From Sanderia malayensis (lineage: Eukaryota > Cnidaria > Scyphozoa > Semaeostomeae > Pelagiidae), in the NCBI GenBank assembly GCA_013076295.1, contig RQOL01000532.1, positions 3,906,001 through 3,970,000 of the forward strand: 64,000 nt of DNA, written 5' to 3'. Below the pieces are notes generated by a model. The model ran no database searches and was not told the origin of the DNA. It saw only the letters and a list, made by a program, of their open reading frames with translations. This document shows positions 11,275 to 26,203 of this stretch, piece by piece (the stretch's first letter is position 1; every line of letters starts with the position of its first letter). Both the position numbers and the translations under genes were made by a program.

Positions 11275-14200
11275 ATGATTCTGATTCTGGGATTAGTCGT
11301 ATCCGCTGCATTTTGCAGTGCCTTCGAAGGCCTGCCGGGAATCAATGACGGTGTGTGCACCCATATTTATTCAGTTAGCAACACAAATTGACGTAGGACT
11401 TGACATTGTTTACTTTCTCGTAGTACTTTTACCTGGCAGTTTCCAACAACGCAATATACAGTATAGTATAGTCTGATTGTTTCGCCTTCTAGATCCAATA
11501 GCCAGTCCCCAAATGCCACTTGAATTTCCTGGTGACATGAAACTGACTGCAAGACAAAAGGAAGCCATTGCAAAGGGTGAGGATGTTGGAGCAGTCGGTG
11601 GTGATAAGGCATTCTCAATCAGCAACAGAGCAACACACAGATGGCCAAACGCAATTATTCCATACAACATTGACTGCAGTCTGGGTGAGTATACGTTCAA
11701 TACAGTCTGGATGACAATTGGTTCAATAATCGACGTTCACATTGCTCCACGAAACCACGACCAGAGGCCACGAAAGCTATACGAGCAAGATAAAGCTATG
11801 TATCAGTGGAAACATAACATAGAAACATCATTGTAGGGGAATAATTGGAAGGCCAGCATCACTGAAAGTATAACTAGAAGATTATAACAATGATTGAAGA
11901 GAAGTACAACTAGAATAAACGATAGAAGAAAAGCTGAAAGCGTGATCAGGCGCAGGACTAAAAGGCTGACCAGGAACATAGCTAGAATCGTAACTAGACC
12001 CTTGTTAAAGGCATAGCTAAAATAATGAGTAGGAAAAAGAATATTAGCTACAAACACACAAAAAACAAAACAACACAAAAACTATAGATAAAAAAACTTA
12101 GCTAGATAATTAACTAAGTGAATCAATATAGCTTGCTGAGTGAATGTACTTTGCTTTGCAGAAAATATACCTTCAGCAATCAGCGCCATCAAAGCAGCTA
12201 TGGCAGAATGGGAAAGCAAGACATGTCTACGATTTGTACAGCACACCAACGAAAAAGACTACTTAACCTTCTTCAGAAATACTCAGTAAGCTCACTATCG
12301 CAACTAACTCCATCCAATCTGTTATTCCATTGACCAACCTAACAAGAACACAGGTCGCTTTACTTCATGCACTCCGGTGTGATGCTATTCAATGCATTGA
12401 AATGTACTTGCGTTAGGCAGAAGAACCGGGTGTTAGATATGATGCTTTGAAAATACATTTCAAAAGACTTCAGTGTAGCGGCGACCCCCCATGTAATGTT
12501 GCTCAATGCATTGAAATTCATATGCGTGAGAAAGGAGGTCCGGGTGTGTGATACGTTGTCTTGTGCATTTCAGCTGCTGGGGTCACGTTGGACGAATCGG
12601 AGGCGAGAACTTCATTTCAGTTGGGCCTGGTTGTGATTACCAACATGTGATGTCACACGAGATTGGCCACACCATTGGTTTCTACCACGAGCAGAACAGA
12701 TTGGACAGAGATAATTACGTAGAGGTCTTGTGGGATAACATCGATGATTGTAAGTAATTAAACTCGAAATAGGTGGGAGCAACAAAATCACGTGGCCCTA
12801 ATATTTACAGCACTAATTAAAGTATCAATTTTTTTTGTTGTGGCACCTGATTTTGAAATGATCCCAAAACACAAAGCTGTAAAATTCTCCGAGTAACATA
12901 CAACATGATACAAACCAATCAGTATTCAAACATTCAAATTGAGTTGAAACAAACTATTCAAACTGAGTTGAAACAAAGCTCTCTCTCTGGAATAAACAAA
13001 TATCAGCATCGATAACGGGATATCTGGTGAAACATAGCATGGTCAAACGGTAATAACTGTTGAACCTCAGTAACCAAATATCACGGTCAAAAGACCATTT
13101 GCGCAAGTTTATTCAAAGGTTAATTCAAAGGTATTACTTTGAAGTTGAGAATCACACAGTAACAAAGAGGTGATAATCATTCTTTTCTGGTTTCAGGGGT
13201 AAAAAGCGCATTCAGGAAAGTGCAGGAGTCTTATTCCCTGGGAGAACCATACGACTACGCTTCAATCATGCACTACCCATGGACTGCATTCACGAAAAAC
13301 GGCAAGGCAACAATGCGACCACGCCAGCACGTCCCAATTCAACCATACCAATATGTCAGTGCCGGTGACGCAAAACAAGTCAGCCTTATGTACAATTGCA
13401 GTAAGTATAATAATAATCATGATAATGATTATTATTATGACGAAATCACAACAAACCTCGCTGTTGTGTGTTTCAATTGATAGCAACATTGTAACGAGGC
13501 TAATGAATTGATAAGCAAATGGCTTCATTTCATTGGGTACGGCTAATAAAATGTTGAAAAATTGAAATTTGTTGTCAATCTTATCCAGGTGCAAAGCCAA
13601 ACCGAATGAGAAGAGCTCTTGGAGGTAATAACTTTTTCAAACAATGGCTCCTTCGTATTGATTATAACTCGTGTCATTTTAAATGCCGAGTGTTTGAAGC
13701 TCTCGCTCCTCCGCTTAATTGATGACTTATTCAAATGCTCTGTTACTTGGATGGTAATAATGACTTCATTTCTTCCATCCAACCTTACAGATTGCGACGA
13801 CAAACACCAACACTGTCCAGACTACGCCAAGGCCGGATATTGTTCAACGTCACAATGGGTGAGAGAAAACTGCGAACTCAGCTGCAAGGCTCCACAATGC
13901 GATACCTCAAGTAAGGGTTCACCAAAATATAAACCCACTTGAAATCATAAACGACACGAAATGCCATCATAATTATGCTGATTTATTACTTTCAATAGTT
14001 CCATGCGTCGATCAACGCTCCGAGTGTCCAGATTGGGCCGACTGGGGACACTGTACCCTTAACCCAACGGTCATGAAACTTTGTCCAAAGAGCTGTCATC
14101 CCAGATGCAAGAATGGTGAGTCGTGTATTTCTTTTACTCGACATCAAAGGAATACCAATGCCTCTTGGTGTTGTTTTTACCTGAATAACAATTACGAATA

Positions 14201-17180
14201 TATGCATACATTCTATCAAAATGTTTTATACACAGTGAAACTCAACACAGAGAATAATAAAGATTCATTATACCAAGATCTCGCTGTATGCAATTCGCAT
14301 ACACTCTTTTTATTAAAGAACAGACTTTTCAACAATTTTAAGGCTCGACTTGTCTAAGATATAAAAATAAGGCTGGAACATTCTCAACCACAAATTAAAA
14401 ATAAAATCTAACCAACAATTTGCTTTTGGAAATTTCATTTCAAAGCAACAAAAAGTATTTCAAATTATTATTAATTCAAATATTATTTATTTACAAGCAG
14501 CCTTGTGATACGTCTTAGAAACTATGTACTGCGCATAGTTTCCCAGATGATTGCAAAATATTTACTTATAAAATCAGAAACATTTTGAGAAAATTTCAGC
14601 CTAAGGTTATCAACAAACTAGCATCGAGCCTTGCCAAAACACATCTGATTCTTACAAAAGAAGAGTGTATCGCGTTGCGTTATCTATTGATAAATAACAA
14701 CGCTGTTTATTTTTTCACATAAACAGTCCAGCCTCCTACACCACCACCGGTGACAAACCCCCCAATCACTGATGCCCCAACCGCACCAGCATCCACCCTT
14801 CCACCTTACACAGGACCAACAACCGTTGGCCCAACCGCAGGACCACTGCCAACAACAAAAAGTGGCGGCGTCAAACTCGGAATTGGTAAGCAAAAGAACA
14901 AATTCTATTCTTTTCTTTCGCACTCGATATTTATCCATAATTAACCATTCATTCTCTTCGAAAAGTTCTACATCCAAGTATATTGTATTGGTAGAACAAA
15001 ACTACTATGCCTTATAAAGTACTATACACAGCCTACCATTTAGAAATGGTATACTGGGGTACTAACACTGAGATACTATACATTGATGACGTCGTTGATT
15101 TTTCTTGAATAGGTCGCCTTTGCAAAGACAGACACTCCAAATGCGCTTATTGGGCAGGCATCGGTGAATGCAAGAGAAACCCAGGATACATGTTAAGAAA
15201 TTGTCAAATCTCGTGCAACCAAACACAATACTGTGACAAGGGCATTGTCCGACCACCAGGTAGGTTCAGTTTGCTAGCAGAGCTTTAAATTCAACTTAGA
15301 TCCCCTTAGATCAATTCCTAGTCACCCGTGTTCAATGCTGATCCAGTATAATACACTAAACACTCAAATTATGATCCTTATAATTAAATATCGATCTTAC
15401 AGTTCTCAATTAGATCCTTATCGATCCCAAGTTGATCTTTCAAAAACTATTACTACCAATACCGATCCATCCATTAGCCTTGCGATTCAATGCTGAGCCT
15501 TTGGAGATCCCTGCCCGATCCTGCCCATCCTTTAGCTCCGTCTTTATAGTTATTATTAACTATAACTGCCAGTAAAAACACAGGCTGTATGTGGGCAGAT
15601 ATTGTAACCTACATTCTGTGAATGGATGAATGACAGAACGGACTTTTACTTTCAGGCTCATGTGCCAACCCTCTTGGTATCGCCACCGATGGAAAATCGT
15701 ACAATATCCCTGACAGCAGCATGAGAGCTTCGTCCAACTCTGAACTGAGTCCAGGTTAGTGGTGTTCTGACCTCATATTCTTGTCTTGAATGGAGTAGCT
15801 CGTGAAACTTTGACGTCATAATCTTGTCTTCTTTCAAAAGGCGGTGGCTGGGTTGCAGCAGCAAGGAATGCAAGACTCTACTTTGAAGACGATTACGATA
15901 ACAAGAGAATTGCTGCTTGGTGCGTCAAGACATGGGACGACTTCAGAGCAGGCCAATACCTTGAAATCGACTTGCTAAACCAGAAGAATATCCAATACAT
16001 CGCCACACAAGGTAACGTGGGAAACTGAGAGATTTTAATCTGGAATTACTATCACATGTAAGAGCTTTTACAGTGGATGGGTTCCGTTTACGTCACATAT
16101 TAAAAAAGTTTATAGTGCGGCACATATAACACTCGCTCTTGATCCAATACGCTAAGATGAAATCCCCATAGAATTAACTTTGATCCGCGTAACTCAGTGG
16201 CGATCTTATCATACTTGGATAGATCCTCATAACAGAATAAGTTGATCCTTCCAAAATGCTCAAGATTCGTGCTGATCCGCCAACAAGTCTTGAAATCTGA
16301 CGCTAACCATTTGCAGATCCTCGTCTGCGATTCATTGTACGACGTTGCGTACAGAACGTCTTAAGTCTATAGCAGCAAATGCAAGAGACTGTCTACAATA
16401 CTATAACCGACTATGTTGATTCCTTTGAAACAGGTAGGCAGAAGTACTTTGAGAGAGTGAGCAAATTCAAGGTCAAGTACAGCAATGACAGAAGAACATG
16501 GTATGACTACAGTGAAAATGGCAAAGTTAAGGTGAGACTAACACCCTTCCAGATCAGAGAACTAAAATACATATGAATGGTAATGACATCAGTGACAGGG
16601 GGTTGTGTCAATTCAACACAAAACTCACAAGAAGCCAGTGAGAGTTACTACTCAATTCCATACAACAAGACATATTAGAAACCCAATCCTGATTTTTTGC
16701 TGAAAACAATGGGAGAGACAATGGTTTTCTATTCCAAAACAATAGGCTGCACCAAAAAACCTTACTTCTTAGATGCAGGGACACTAAGCACCATAAACAA
16801 ACATTTTGGTTAATAAACTTCCAATTTAACTGACTCCTGGTAACTCTCATGCTAAAATTGTGGTTGCATTAAATATCCAGTTGCCTTCCTAAACACCATA
16901 ATGGCTTAGAGAACACACAAGTTAACACTAATACAACAAGTGAAAATTAAATAACTAACCTTATGCATTAGTGAATGGGTCTCCTTTTCCTTGTGATACT
17001 GCTGCTTTACGTTTCTCTGACATTCTTCTTGCCTCCTTTTTTCAGGAATTTGATGGAAACTGTGACCATTTCACACCAATTTTGAACAAATTCAACAACA
17101 TGATAACAGCAAGGTACTTCAGGTACTACCCAACTGATGCCAATTACCCATGTGTCAGAATGGAATTGTATGGCTGTTAA
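11275..17180 (+). CDS. Secreted astacin (M12A) metalloprotease with three ShKT domains and a discoidin (F5/8C) domain
   Basis: Fourteen coding exons joined in phase, 617 residues: 11275-11350, 11493-11684, 12162-12285, 12574-12749, 13197-13400, 13589-13624, 13791-13910, 13999-14115, 14727-14885, 15113-15259, 15656-15754, 15841-16011, 16434-16531, 17046-17180. In order: signal peptide (MILILGLVVSAAFCSA), propeptide, catalytic domain beginning RWPNAIIPY, zinc motif HEIGHTIGFYHE, Met-turn SIMHY, two six-cysteine ShKT domains, a Pro/Thr-rich linker, a third ShKT domain, and a C-terminal discoidin fold ending VRMELYGC. Zinc ligands, catalytic Glu and the Met-turn Tyr are present, so it should be an active endopeptidase of the matrix or secretory granules. 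ShKT modules often accompany cnidarian astacins; the discoidin domain suggests binding to glycans or membranes. AATAAA lies about 30 bp past the stop. Confidence 0.95.
15270..16340. repeat. GATCY-rich degenerate motif clusters in two astacin introns
   Basis: Introns at 15260-15655 and 16012-16433 contain many short T/A-GATCC or GATCTT words at irregular spacing, in two clusters about 15290-15540 and 16130-16330. The intervening exons are not affected. The words are too diverged to define a unit, but the density is clearly above the surroundings. It may be a decayed tandem repeat shared by both introns. Confidence 0.4.
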
Positions 17181-17534
17181 ACATTCTGTTGAATTGATGC
17201 AATGCAACAATAAAATAATATTGGAATTAAAGAGTGTGAACATATCATACCAATTAATGAGCCAATAAAATAAGAAAAGGTATATGTGAAATATCATCAC
17301 GAAAAATGAAAGCAATGAGTCTTTTTATTCAATGTCTTCTGTCGGTCACAGATGTAAATGTAATAAATAAAATTTAAAACCCTGTACTATAAAGGTGGGT
17401 GGGTGGGATAGGATTTAATCTGGGACCGAATGTGAGCTCGCTCGAGTACAGACAGATTTGACATGACGCCCATAAAAACCAAAGGTTGCAAATCATTCCT
17501 CGGTTTTCCTGGCATATGAAGTTAAATACACATG
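17181..17534. other. 3' flank of the astacin gene
   Basis: Contains the likely polyadenylation signal (AATAAA about 17209) and no recognisable gene up to the MITE. Confidence 0.6.
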
Positions 17535-17542
17535 TCAAAATC

Positions 17543-17873
17543 CATAGGTGCCGACTACGTGGGGGTTTGGGGGCTCAAGCCCCCGCTGGAAATTTCTATG
17601 GGGGGCTCAGCCCCCCTGGGAATTTTGTTTGGGATCTGAAAAAACATTTTTATTTTATCGAAGAAGCACTAATCAAAGAATTGAACTGATGATACTGTAG
17701 ACCATGATATTATATCTGTTTTATTGCAATGTTTTGTTTTGTTATTATACATAATACATATGTATATTGTACGTTATTAAAAGTGACAGGGAATTTTTCT
17801 ACCCTTTTATTTCCCCAATTTTTTTTTAATTTTGAGCCCCCCCCCCTGGGAAAAGTAAAAGTCGGCGCCTATG
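17543..17873. mobile_element. Non-autonomous hAT-type MITE with 8-bp target-site duplication
   Basis: A 331-bp element begins CATAGGTGCCGAC and ends GTCGGCGCCTATG, a 13-bp terminal inverted repeat with one mismatch. It is bounded by identical 8-bp direct repeats TCAAAATC at 17535-17542 and 17874-17881. CA...TG ends with an 8-bp duplication fit the hAT superfamily. The subterminal regions are runs of C or G that fold back on each other. There is no transposase ORF, so mobilisation would need an autonomous relative. Confidence 0.88.
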
Positions 17874-17970
17874 TCAAAATCTGAAAAATTATGGACAGTC
17901 TCAAAAAACCGTTGAAAAGACGCTATTTTCAAGTTAAGTCAAGACGAACTTCCCAATTCTCTGACTTTTG

Positions 17971-18313
17971 TTACTCTTCATATAATGATAAACTAATAAA
18001 GTAATTATTTATAGCCTTACATACCTCATTAAATTGTTCTTTATTTGCAAAGCCGCAAATAAAGCTCCAAAATTCACGAAGCACGACACGAATCTTCCTC
18101 TGGAAACCTTCATGACACACCCACCCACAGATATTTTCGTTCCAAAAAGTTCCCTCTTTTTTGCTTAAAATCTCGTCTCGTCCTCGTGTGAAGCGGGATC
18201 GAGTCGAGGTTGTTTGAAGATTGCAAAAAATCAGCACGTTTTCGAAATTATCTTCAACAATAAAGTCCTCAATTTTTTCATCGAAGTGGTTCCTGTACTG
18301 CTTCAACGTTAAG
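17971..18313 (-). other. Unassigned open frame on the minus strand, possible exon
   Basis: About 100 codons are open, bounded by a plausible acceptor (TTTTCAG before 18313) and donor (GAG|GTATGT near 18023). The frame contains no ATG and no partner exon was found; upstream exons would have to overlap SNRPF on the opposite strand. I recognise no family. It may be an isolated pseudo-exon or chance. Confidence 0.2.
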
Positions 18314-18333
18314 CTGAAAAGAAAGACATCAGA

Positions 18334-19035
<702 letters not shown>

Positions 19036-19534
19036 AACAAACATTCTATCAAAATACTTGGCAATACCTAATTAAATGCCATGCCCCTAGGCCTATGGAC
19101 CTTGAATTAAGGCATCCAGGACTGTTAATGTGTCCATATTTTCTGGAATGAGACCGTAAAACAGAGGGCTTTATTGTAAATTTGTTTTACTTTTGTTATG
19201 TATCAAATTGGTTAAAGAGGTGTCTGTTCTTTCATTATCTAACTTTGGTTAAATGTTCGATAAAGTTAAATGATGTCCCAAAGATATCCATCTTTTGGCA
19301 AATAAACATTATATTCTTTACTCGACTACTAAATTGTCATATTTATGTTCATGTTGTGTCAAACAACATCATTACAATGTCAATAAAAATTTAATAAAAA
19401 TGTGCAACTATTTCGGCTAAAATACCATGGTAAAAACGGTGATAAAACCCAAAATTTAAAAAACAAGCAAGACAAAAGATTGACGTTATGAATTCAAGGA
19501 GTACTGACCATTATGATCCAGACATTTGTGTTTT
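19036..19534. other. Convergent 3' region between SNRPF and laccase
   Basis: AT-rich, containing AATAAA-type signals (for example near 19381 and 19393). No gene seen. Confidence 0.6.
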
Positions 19535-22500
19535 TTACAACCTGGAGTCTTGCTGATTATCATTTACCAATACATCTGAAACGTGTTGGCTGTTTCTTCT
19601 TGCCTTTCTCAATGCAAAACAATGGAATATCAAAAGAATTAACATGCCAATGCAGCAGCTCCATCCAACCAATAGCCCAACCCAAAGCTTCAAGTCAGGA
19701 TCACAGGCCTCAGACCGACTCAATGGACTCAAAAGATTATTTCGCTTTACATAAACATCCGGCGTAACCTCGCCGCAGATCGGAACGTCTCCTGGCGGCT
19801 TTGGCATGTTACTGGCGGATTCAATGAACACTGCATGCATCCCCATCAACGCGTGCCAGTTCACATGGCAATGAAACGACCAGACGCCGGGATTGTCTGC
19901 AACAAACCGCACAGCCGTCCAACCGCAGCCGCCTTGCACCGCTTGGCCGTCAAACGGCTTAACGGCATCTGGAATAACCGTTGTCGTGTCGCGGTACACG
20001 GCGTTGATCGTGTTGAGAGAGGCGACCTGCGTGGCGTTGCCATTCCACGTGCCACGACCCATGCCAATCACCCAGAATTTGTGGCCATGCAAGTGCCACG
20101 GGTGCTGTTCACATACCTAGAAAGCATGTAAATACGTTGGGGTTTGGAATGAGAATACGTTAACAATTAGTGTTGGACTGCAGAAAGAGGGACGATGTTA
20201 AAGTTGGTTGATGAAAGTTGTTGTTGTCGTTATTGGACAACGTCGTTGTTGCGTGAGTTCATTGGGTTTGACGAAGAAAGTGATGGCAATAGAAAAAACG
20301 TATAGTTCATGGCATCCTTTGCATCGACTGTGGTTTTGTCGCATCTGTCTACAGCAGTACATGCAAAGAGTGTGTGATTGAAAGTTGGAAAATTGCGTGA
20401 GTTGTAAAACTACACAAAACTGCAAAATGGAGCAATTGCAAAAGAATGCAACTAAATTCAGATGAATGCAACGAGTTTTAATGCGTGTGCAAGTTACACG
20501 ATAATAATAATCATAATAAGCTCACCTGATTGCATGCTGGATAATTCTGAATGATAATATCAATGACATCGCCTTGGTTGATGTGATAGTACCCCCTGTT
20601 TTCAGTAAACATTGACGTGCGTATACGATAGTAAAGCATGTGTGCTACGGGGGTTCTCTCCCATCTGTACGATACCCCGTTTACAGCCCATCTTAAATTT
20701 CTCCCACCAGCAGCATTGCAGTTCTGCTCTGGTTTACTGCGATTATGATCATGATGCCCAACACCCTGTTCCCATTGGAAACGCTCCTGCGTACCAACCA
20801 TGACGATCCTCCGCGTTGCCTTGGCTGGTGCTACTGTCAGTCCCTTTATGGATTTTTGTTGCGCAAAAGTAAATGCATTGTCGTCCCATTTCGGCTGAAA
20901 AGCCATCACAGTCTCGACATCACCTTGAGGCTGACTTGCAGACGATGTGCTGTAATTCAGTAGGGCCTGTCCAGTTACAACGCCACTGCGATGCCGCGTG
21001 TTCACGTTTATCCAATAAGAACTGGCCGGTTGGTCAGCGGTGATCAGCACTGCGTAACGTTGTCCAGAATTGATATCGAGACTGCTGACAACAAATGGCT
21101 TGATTTTGACGCCATCGGCCTCTACTACTGTCATGTTATGTCCTTGAATGGCGATGTTCATGAACGACAGTTCAGCTATGTTTCCAATGCGAATAAGATT
21201 GACTTTATTCTTCTCAACAACTATCGTCTCATAGCCAGGGCATTGCGAATCTGCGCAGTAAGCACTACTACTCGTCTTGTAATAAGGATACTTCGTCCCT
21301 TTTGGCACACCATGTTTCGAACAGTTATAAAAGCCTTTTCCATTAAAAAGAATCGACTGCGGATCGCCTGACCAGCGGAAATTCGCTTCCAATAGTCCAA
21401 CTGCGATTTCCGAATGACTTGCGTGATACCAATCGCTTAGCAACAAACTGTGTTCCTTGTCATACGTAAACGGCTTCCCAACTGTCGGGTCAATGATGAC
21501 CATGCCATACAGCCCTTCTGCAGATATGCCCCCAACATGACCGTGATAAAAGTACGTACCAGCACCGTTGTTCACCCTGAATCGATAAGTAAAGGATGTC
21601 ATTGGTGCAGTGGGACAACTGGATATCATACCAAATCCGTCTTGCCAAACTGTGCCAAATTGTCTCTGACCATGGAAGTGAATAGTGATTGCATCTGTTG
21701 CAAGGTTGTTCACTACCTAAAAAATTGAATTTGACACTAACTTCACCTTATTTTTGCTTTTTTTCTTTAATTTCTGACTAAATGACTTGATTTCTGACTT
21801 TCTGACTTAAAAAACGAAAGTATGGAGCATGAGGTTTATGGCCGAAAGAGGCTTGAATTTTTAGAATGACCCAAGGAACACACCAAACTTGTATGCTTAA
21901 CCCTCACATTATTCTAGAACGTTGTTTTCAAAGATTTTGGCTAATTTTCAAAGGTTATTCATTTTGGTTATTTTTGTCACAAAAATGGCTGAAAATTAGT
22001 CCGCATTTGAAAATACTCGAAATTTAAGTTAAACTTTAACTTTTGGCCTTTTGCAGGCAATGTTGTCTTCTGGAAACTCCCTCTCGAAAATCCAGCTAGC
22101 AAAAATATTATCATTCGACTTCGACTGAAATAGGTCTGATGCCGTCTGATTGTGCTGACATTCGGTGGGGAGGGAGGGGCGATCGAAGGCTCGTTGACAC
22201 TTGCTGCATGGCACGTACCGCCCGACGCAGCGCGCATCACATCATATCATATCAAATCAAACCAAATCAAACCCATCAAACATGACGACTAGCGTAGCCG
22301 GGCGGCCTATACTCACTATAATTCCATTTGAAGGTGGCATGAAATAAGCCATTCTCCTAATTCTAATATGGTTATAGGTAGAATACACGCATTTTTTTAA
22401 TAAGCAATTTCAACTCGGGCTCAGTACTAAAAATTGCTTAGCTGGAAGGCAAATTTGAGCAAAATTGCTCAGCAATTGCTTAACATTTTGTTCATGTTTT

Positions 22501-23887
22501 TTTAAAATAGATTAGAAATTGTTGTTGACGAAACTGAAAACAGTTGGATAATTGGCAAGTATTGAATTTCAACAAGTATTGAGGGCAGATAACGCTTGCA
22601 CAGGTTATTCCTGTTAATAAGATGGTGTCATGTCACATTTCCTGTTAAGTACTGAAAATACAATTTTTCAAATTGCTTAGCAGTCTTCAATCCAGTACTA
22701 AAATTGCTTAACTTTTTGCCTTGCCGAGTACTGCCTTGCTTATAAAGCAGTTGCTTATAAAATAATGCGTGTATTTAGATGTTAATTATACTTCTGAAAC
22801 CAAACTTTTTTAATTGTTGCTCAAAGTTTCACGCTAAGTGCGATCATCATTAGATATTTATTAATAAACGCCCCCTCGAATAGAAGCTCCCCTAAAATAT
22901 CCAAATATTTAATAAACGCCCCGCGCGTTTAATCGAAGCATGACCGTATTATCATTCGACTTCAACTGAATTAGGTCTGATGCCGTCTGATTGTGCTCCG
23001 GTGGGGAGGGAGGGGCGATCGAAGGCTCGTTGACACTTGCTGCATGGCACGTGCCGCCCAACGCAGCGCGCATCACATCATATCATACCGTAAATTCTCT
23101 TTTAAGCCCCCCGGGGGGCTTATTGTTTTTCAGTACTTTAAAGAGGGGGCTTATTAGAGAGGGGGGCTAAATTGAGAGAGGGGGCTTAATAAATATCTTG
23201 TAATAGAAAACCATTTTCAGTGCTGGAAATACATTAAATAATACATGAAATACATTATTCAATGAAGTCTGTGTGAAAAACGTTTATATCTACAATACTT
23301 AAGCCTAAATGATTTGAATTTGAATTTGTTGAGAAGTATTGAACGACCAATGAATAAAATGAAAATCTCCGTTGTTTGTCAAGTTTACTTATTTTGGCAT
23401 CAGTGAAGATTGGGGGGCTAAATTGAGAGGGGGGCTTATTGAATTTTTCCTTCTGAAAAGGGGGGCTAATTAGAGAGGGGGGGCTTAATTGAGAGGGGGG
23501 CTTAATAGAGAATTTACGGTATCAAATCAAACCACAGGAGCAAACCAAATCAAACATGACGACTCTGGCGGGGCGGCCTATACTCACTACAATTCAATTG
23601 GAAGATGGCATATGAAACAAGCCATTCTCCTAATTCTAATATGGTTATAGGTAGAATACGTATAAATATTTATTCCCTACCTTCACTTCAATCGTGCTAT
23701 TCTCCACGACGCGTATTGTTGGCCCTGGAAACTGTCCATTAATCATAATAATCGGCTTGGAAACGCAATCTGGAGAGCCATGCTGCATGCTCACATTGAA
23801 GACAAAGCTTTGTATGCCAAAACAGGAAAGAAATACCAGGCATTGGATTGAGAAATAACTCCAAAATATTCGCAATAAATTATCCAT
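19535..23887 (-). CDS. Membrane-anchored laccase-type multicopper oxidase
   Basis: Three coding exons in gene order: 23887-23681, 21716-20526 and 20116-19535, all phase 0, 659 residues. The start ATG at 23887 precedes a hydrophobic signal peptide. Copper-ligand motifs are complete: HFHG (about 82-85), HGH (127-129), HPWHLHGH (471-478) and HCHVNWHALMGM (from 548), the last supplying the type 1 Cys, His and axial Met. A hydrophobic segment near 608-632 (LWVGLLVGW...LLIFHC) followed by basic residues predicts a single C-terminal membrane anchor with the catalytic domain outside. Laccases oxidise phenols and catechols with four-electron reduction of oxygen; here quinone cross-linking or defence is possible, but the substrate cannot be read from sequence. 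A CRE palindrome lies about 209 bp upstream. Intron 1 is a nest of repeats. Confidence 0.93.
22103..22390. repeat. Segment duplicated within laccase intron 1, copy A
   Basis: This segment (about TATTATCATTCGACTTCGAC through GGTTATAGGTAGAATAC) occurs again at about 22947-23660 in the same orientation, with small differences. Copy A is uninterrupted at the point where copy B carries the 432-bp TA-flanked insertion, so it acts as an empty-site comparison. Its unit is not recognised as a known transposon. Confidence 0.8.
22382..22774. mobile_element. Inverted-repeat element between the two duplicated segments
   Basis: Starts AATACACGCATTTTTTTAAT and ends with the near-reverse complement (ATAAAATAATGCGTGTATT), with further inverted homology built from TTGCTTA words. 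About 390 bp with no coding capacity. The target duplication is unclear. Confidence 0.5.
22947..23660. repeat. Segment duplicated within laccase intron 1, copy B, split by an insertion
   Basis: Direct repeat of 22103-22390. Homology stops at CATATCATA (to 23087) and resumes at 23520 after the inserted element. It then continues to GGTTATAGGTAGAATAC just upstream of the exon 1 donor at 23680. Confidence 0.8.
23088..23519. mobile_element. TA-inserting MITE (Tc1/mariner-like) in laccase intron 1
   Basis: 432 bp beginning CCGTAAATTCTCTTTTAAGC and ending in its near-perfect reverse complement (GCTTAATAGAGAATTTACGG). TA dinucleotides flank it at 23086-23087 and 23520-23521. The paralogous segment at 22103-22390 shows the site without the element and with a single TA, confirming the boundaries. 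The interior contains repeated GGGGGGCTTA words and no ORF. Related fragments appear near 30405-30680 and 46360-46625. Confidence 0.9.
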
Positions 23888-24524
23888 TACCACTGTTGAG
23901 TTGCAAACGTCGATTTAATGCCATCAAATAGAAAAGACAACATAATAAGGACATTTGATCGATTGAATTCGCACAATAGAAAGTATTTATGGATGAATGA
24001 TGCGGAATAAAAGCGAAACCGTCATCTCTGATCCCATGATACACAATGATATACACACCGTAATAAATCCATCCATCGAGGAAGCTATTTCCCATTGACG
24101 TCATACCAAGAATCTCGAACGTGAAAACGAGGCAACCGATTGGCAATTGATAAACTTGACTTGATGAACATGTTTCAACACTACATACCAAAAGGGGCCT
24201 TAATACAAAGCTCAATCTGCAGTGCTCATGTTACAAAGTATCCCACAGATATTTTAAACAAATTCCTCACAATCATAAATTAATTAAAATCCGAGAATAA
24301 TCAAGGAACTTAGCAAGTAAACATGAATTTCTGAAAATTTCCAAAATATAACAGTTACTATTACCACCTAGCATACTTTTTTATTTAATAATACAAATAT
24401 ATTGAAGGCTAATAAAATTGGTTGAACTGTGAGTCTGTGAAATTGAAAATTATTGTCCATACTTTCATTCACTTATCTTCATGTTGGGAATGCTTTAAAC
24501 TATGAAGCAGCATTATCAGATGTT
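23888..24524. promoter_or_regulatory. Laccase upstream region / ARF 3' flank
   Basis: A palindromic CRE octamer TGACGTCA is at 24096-24103. The rest is AT-rich and must include the ARF 3' UTR. No gene seen. Confidence 0.4.
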
Positions 24525-26203
<1,679 letters not shown>

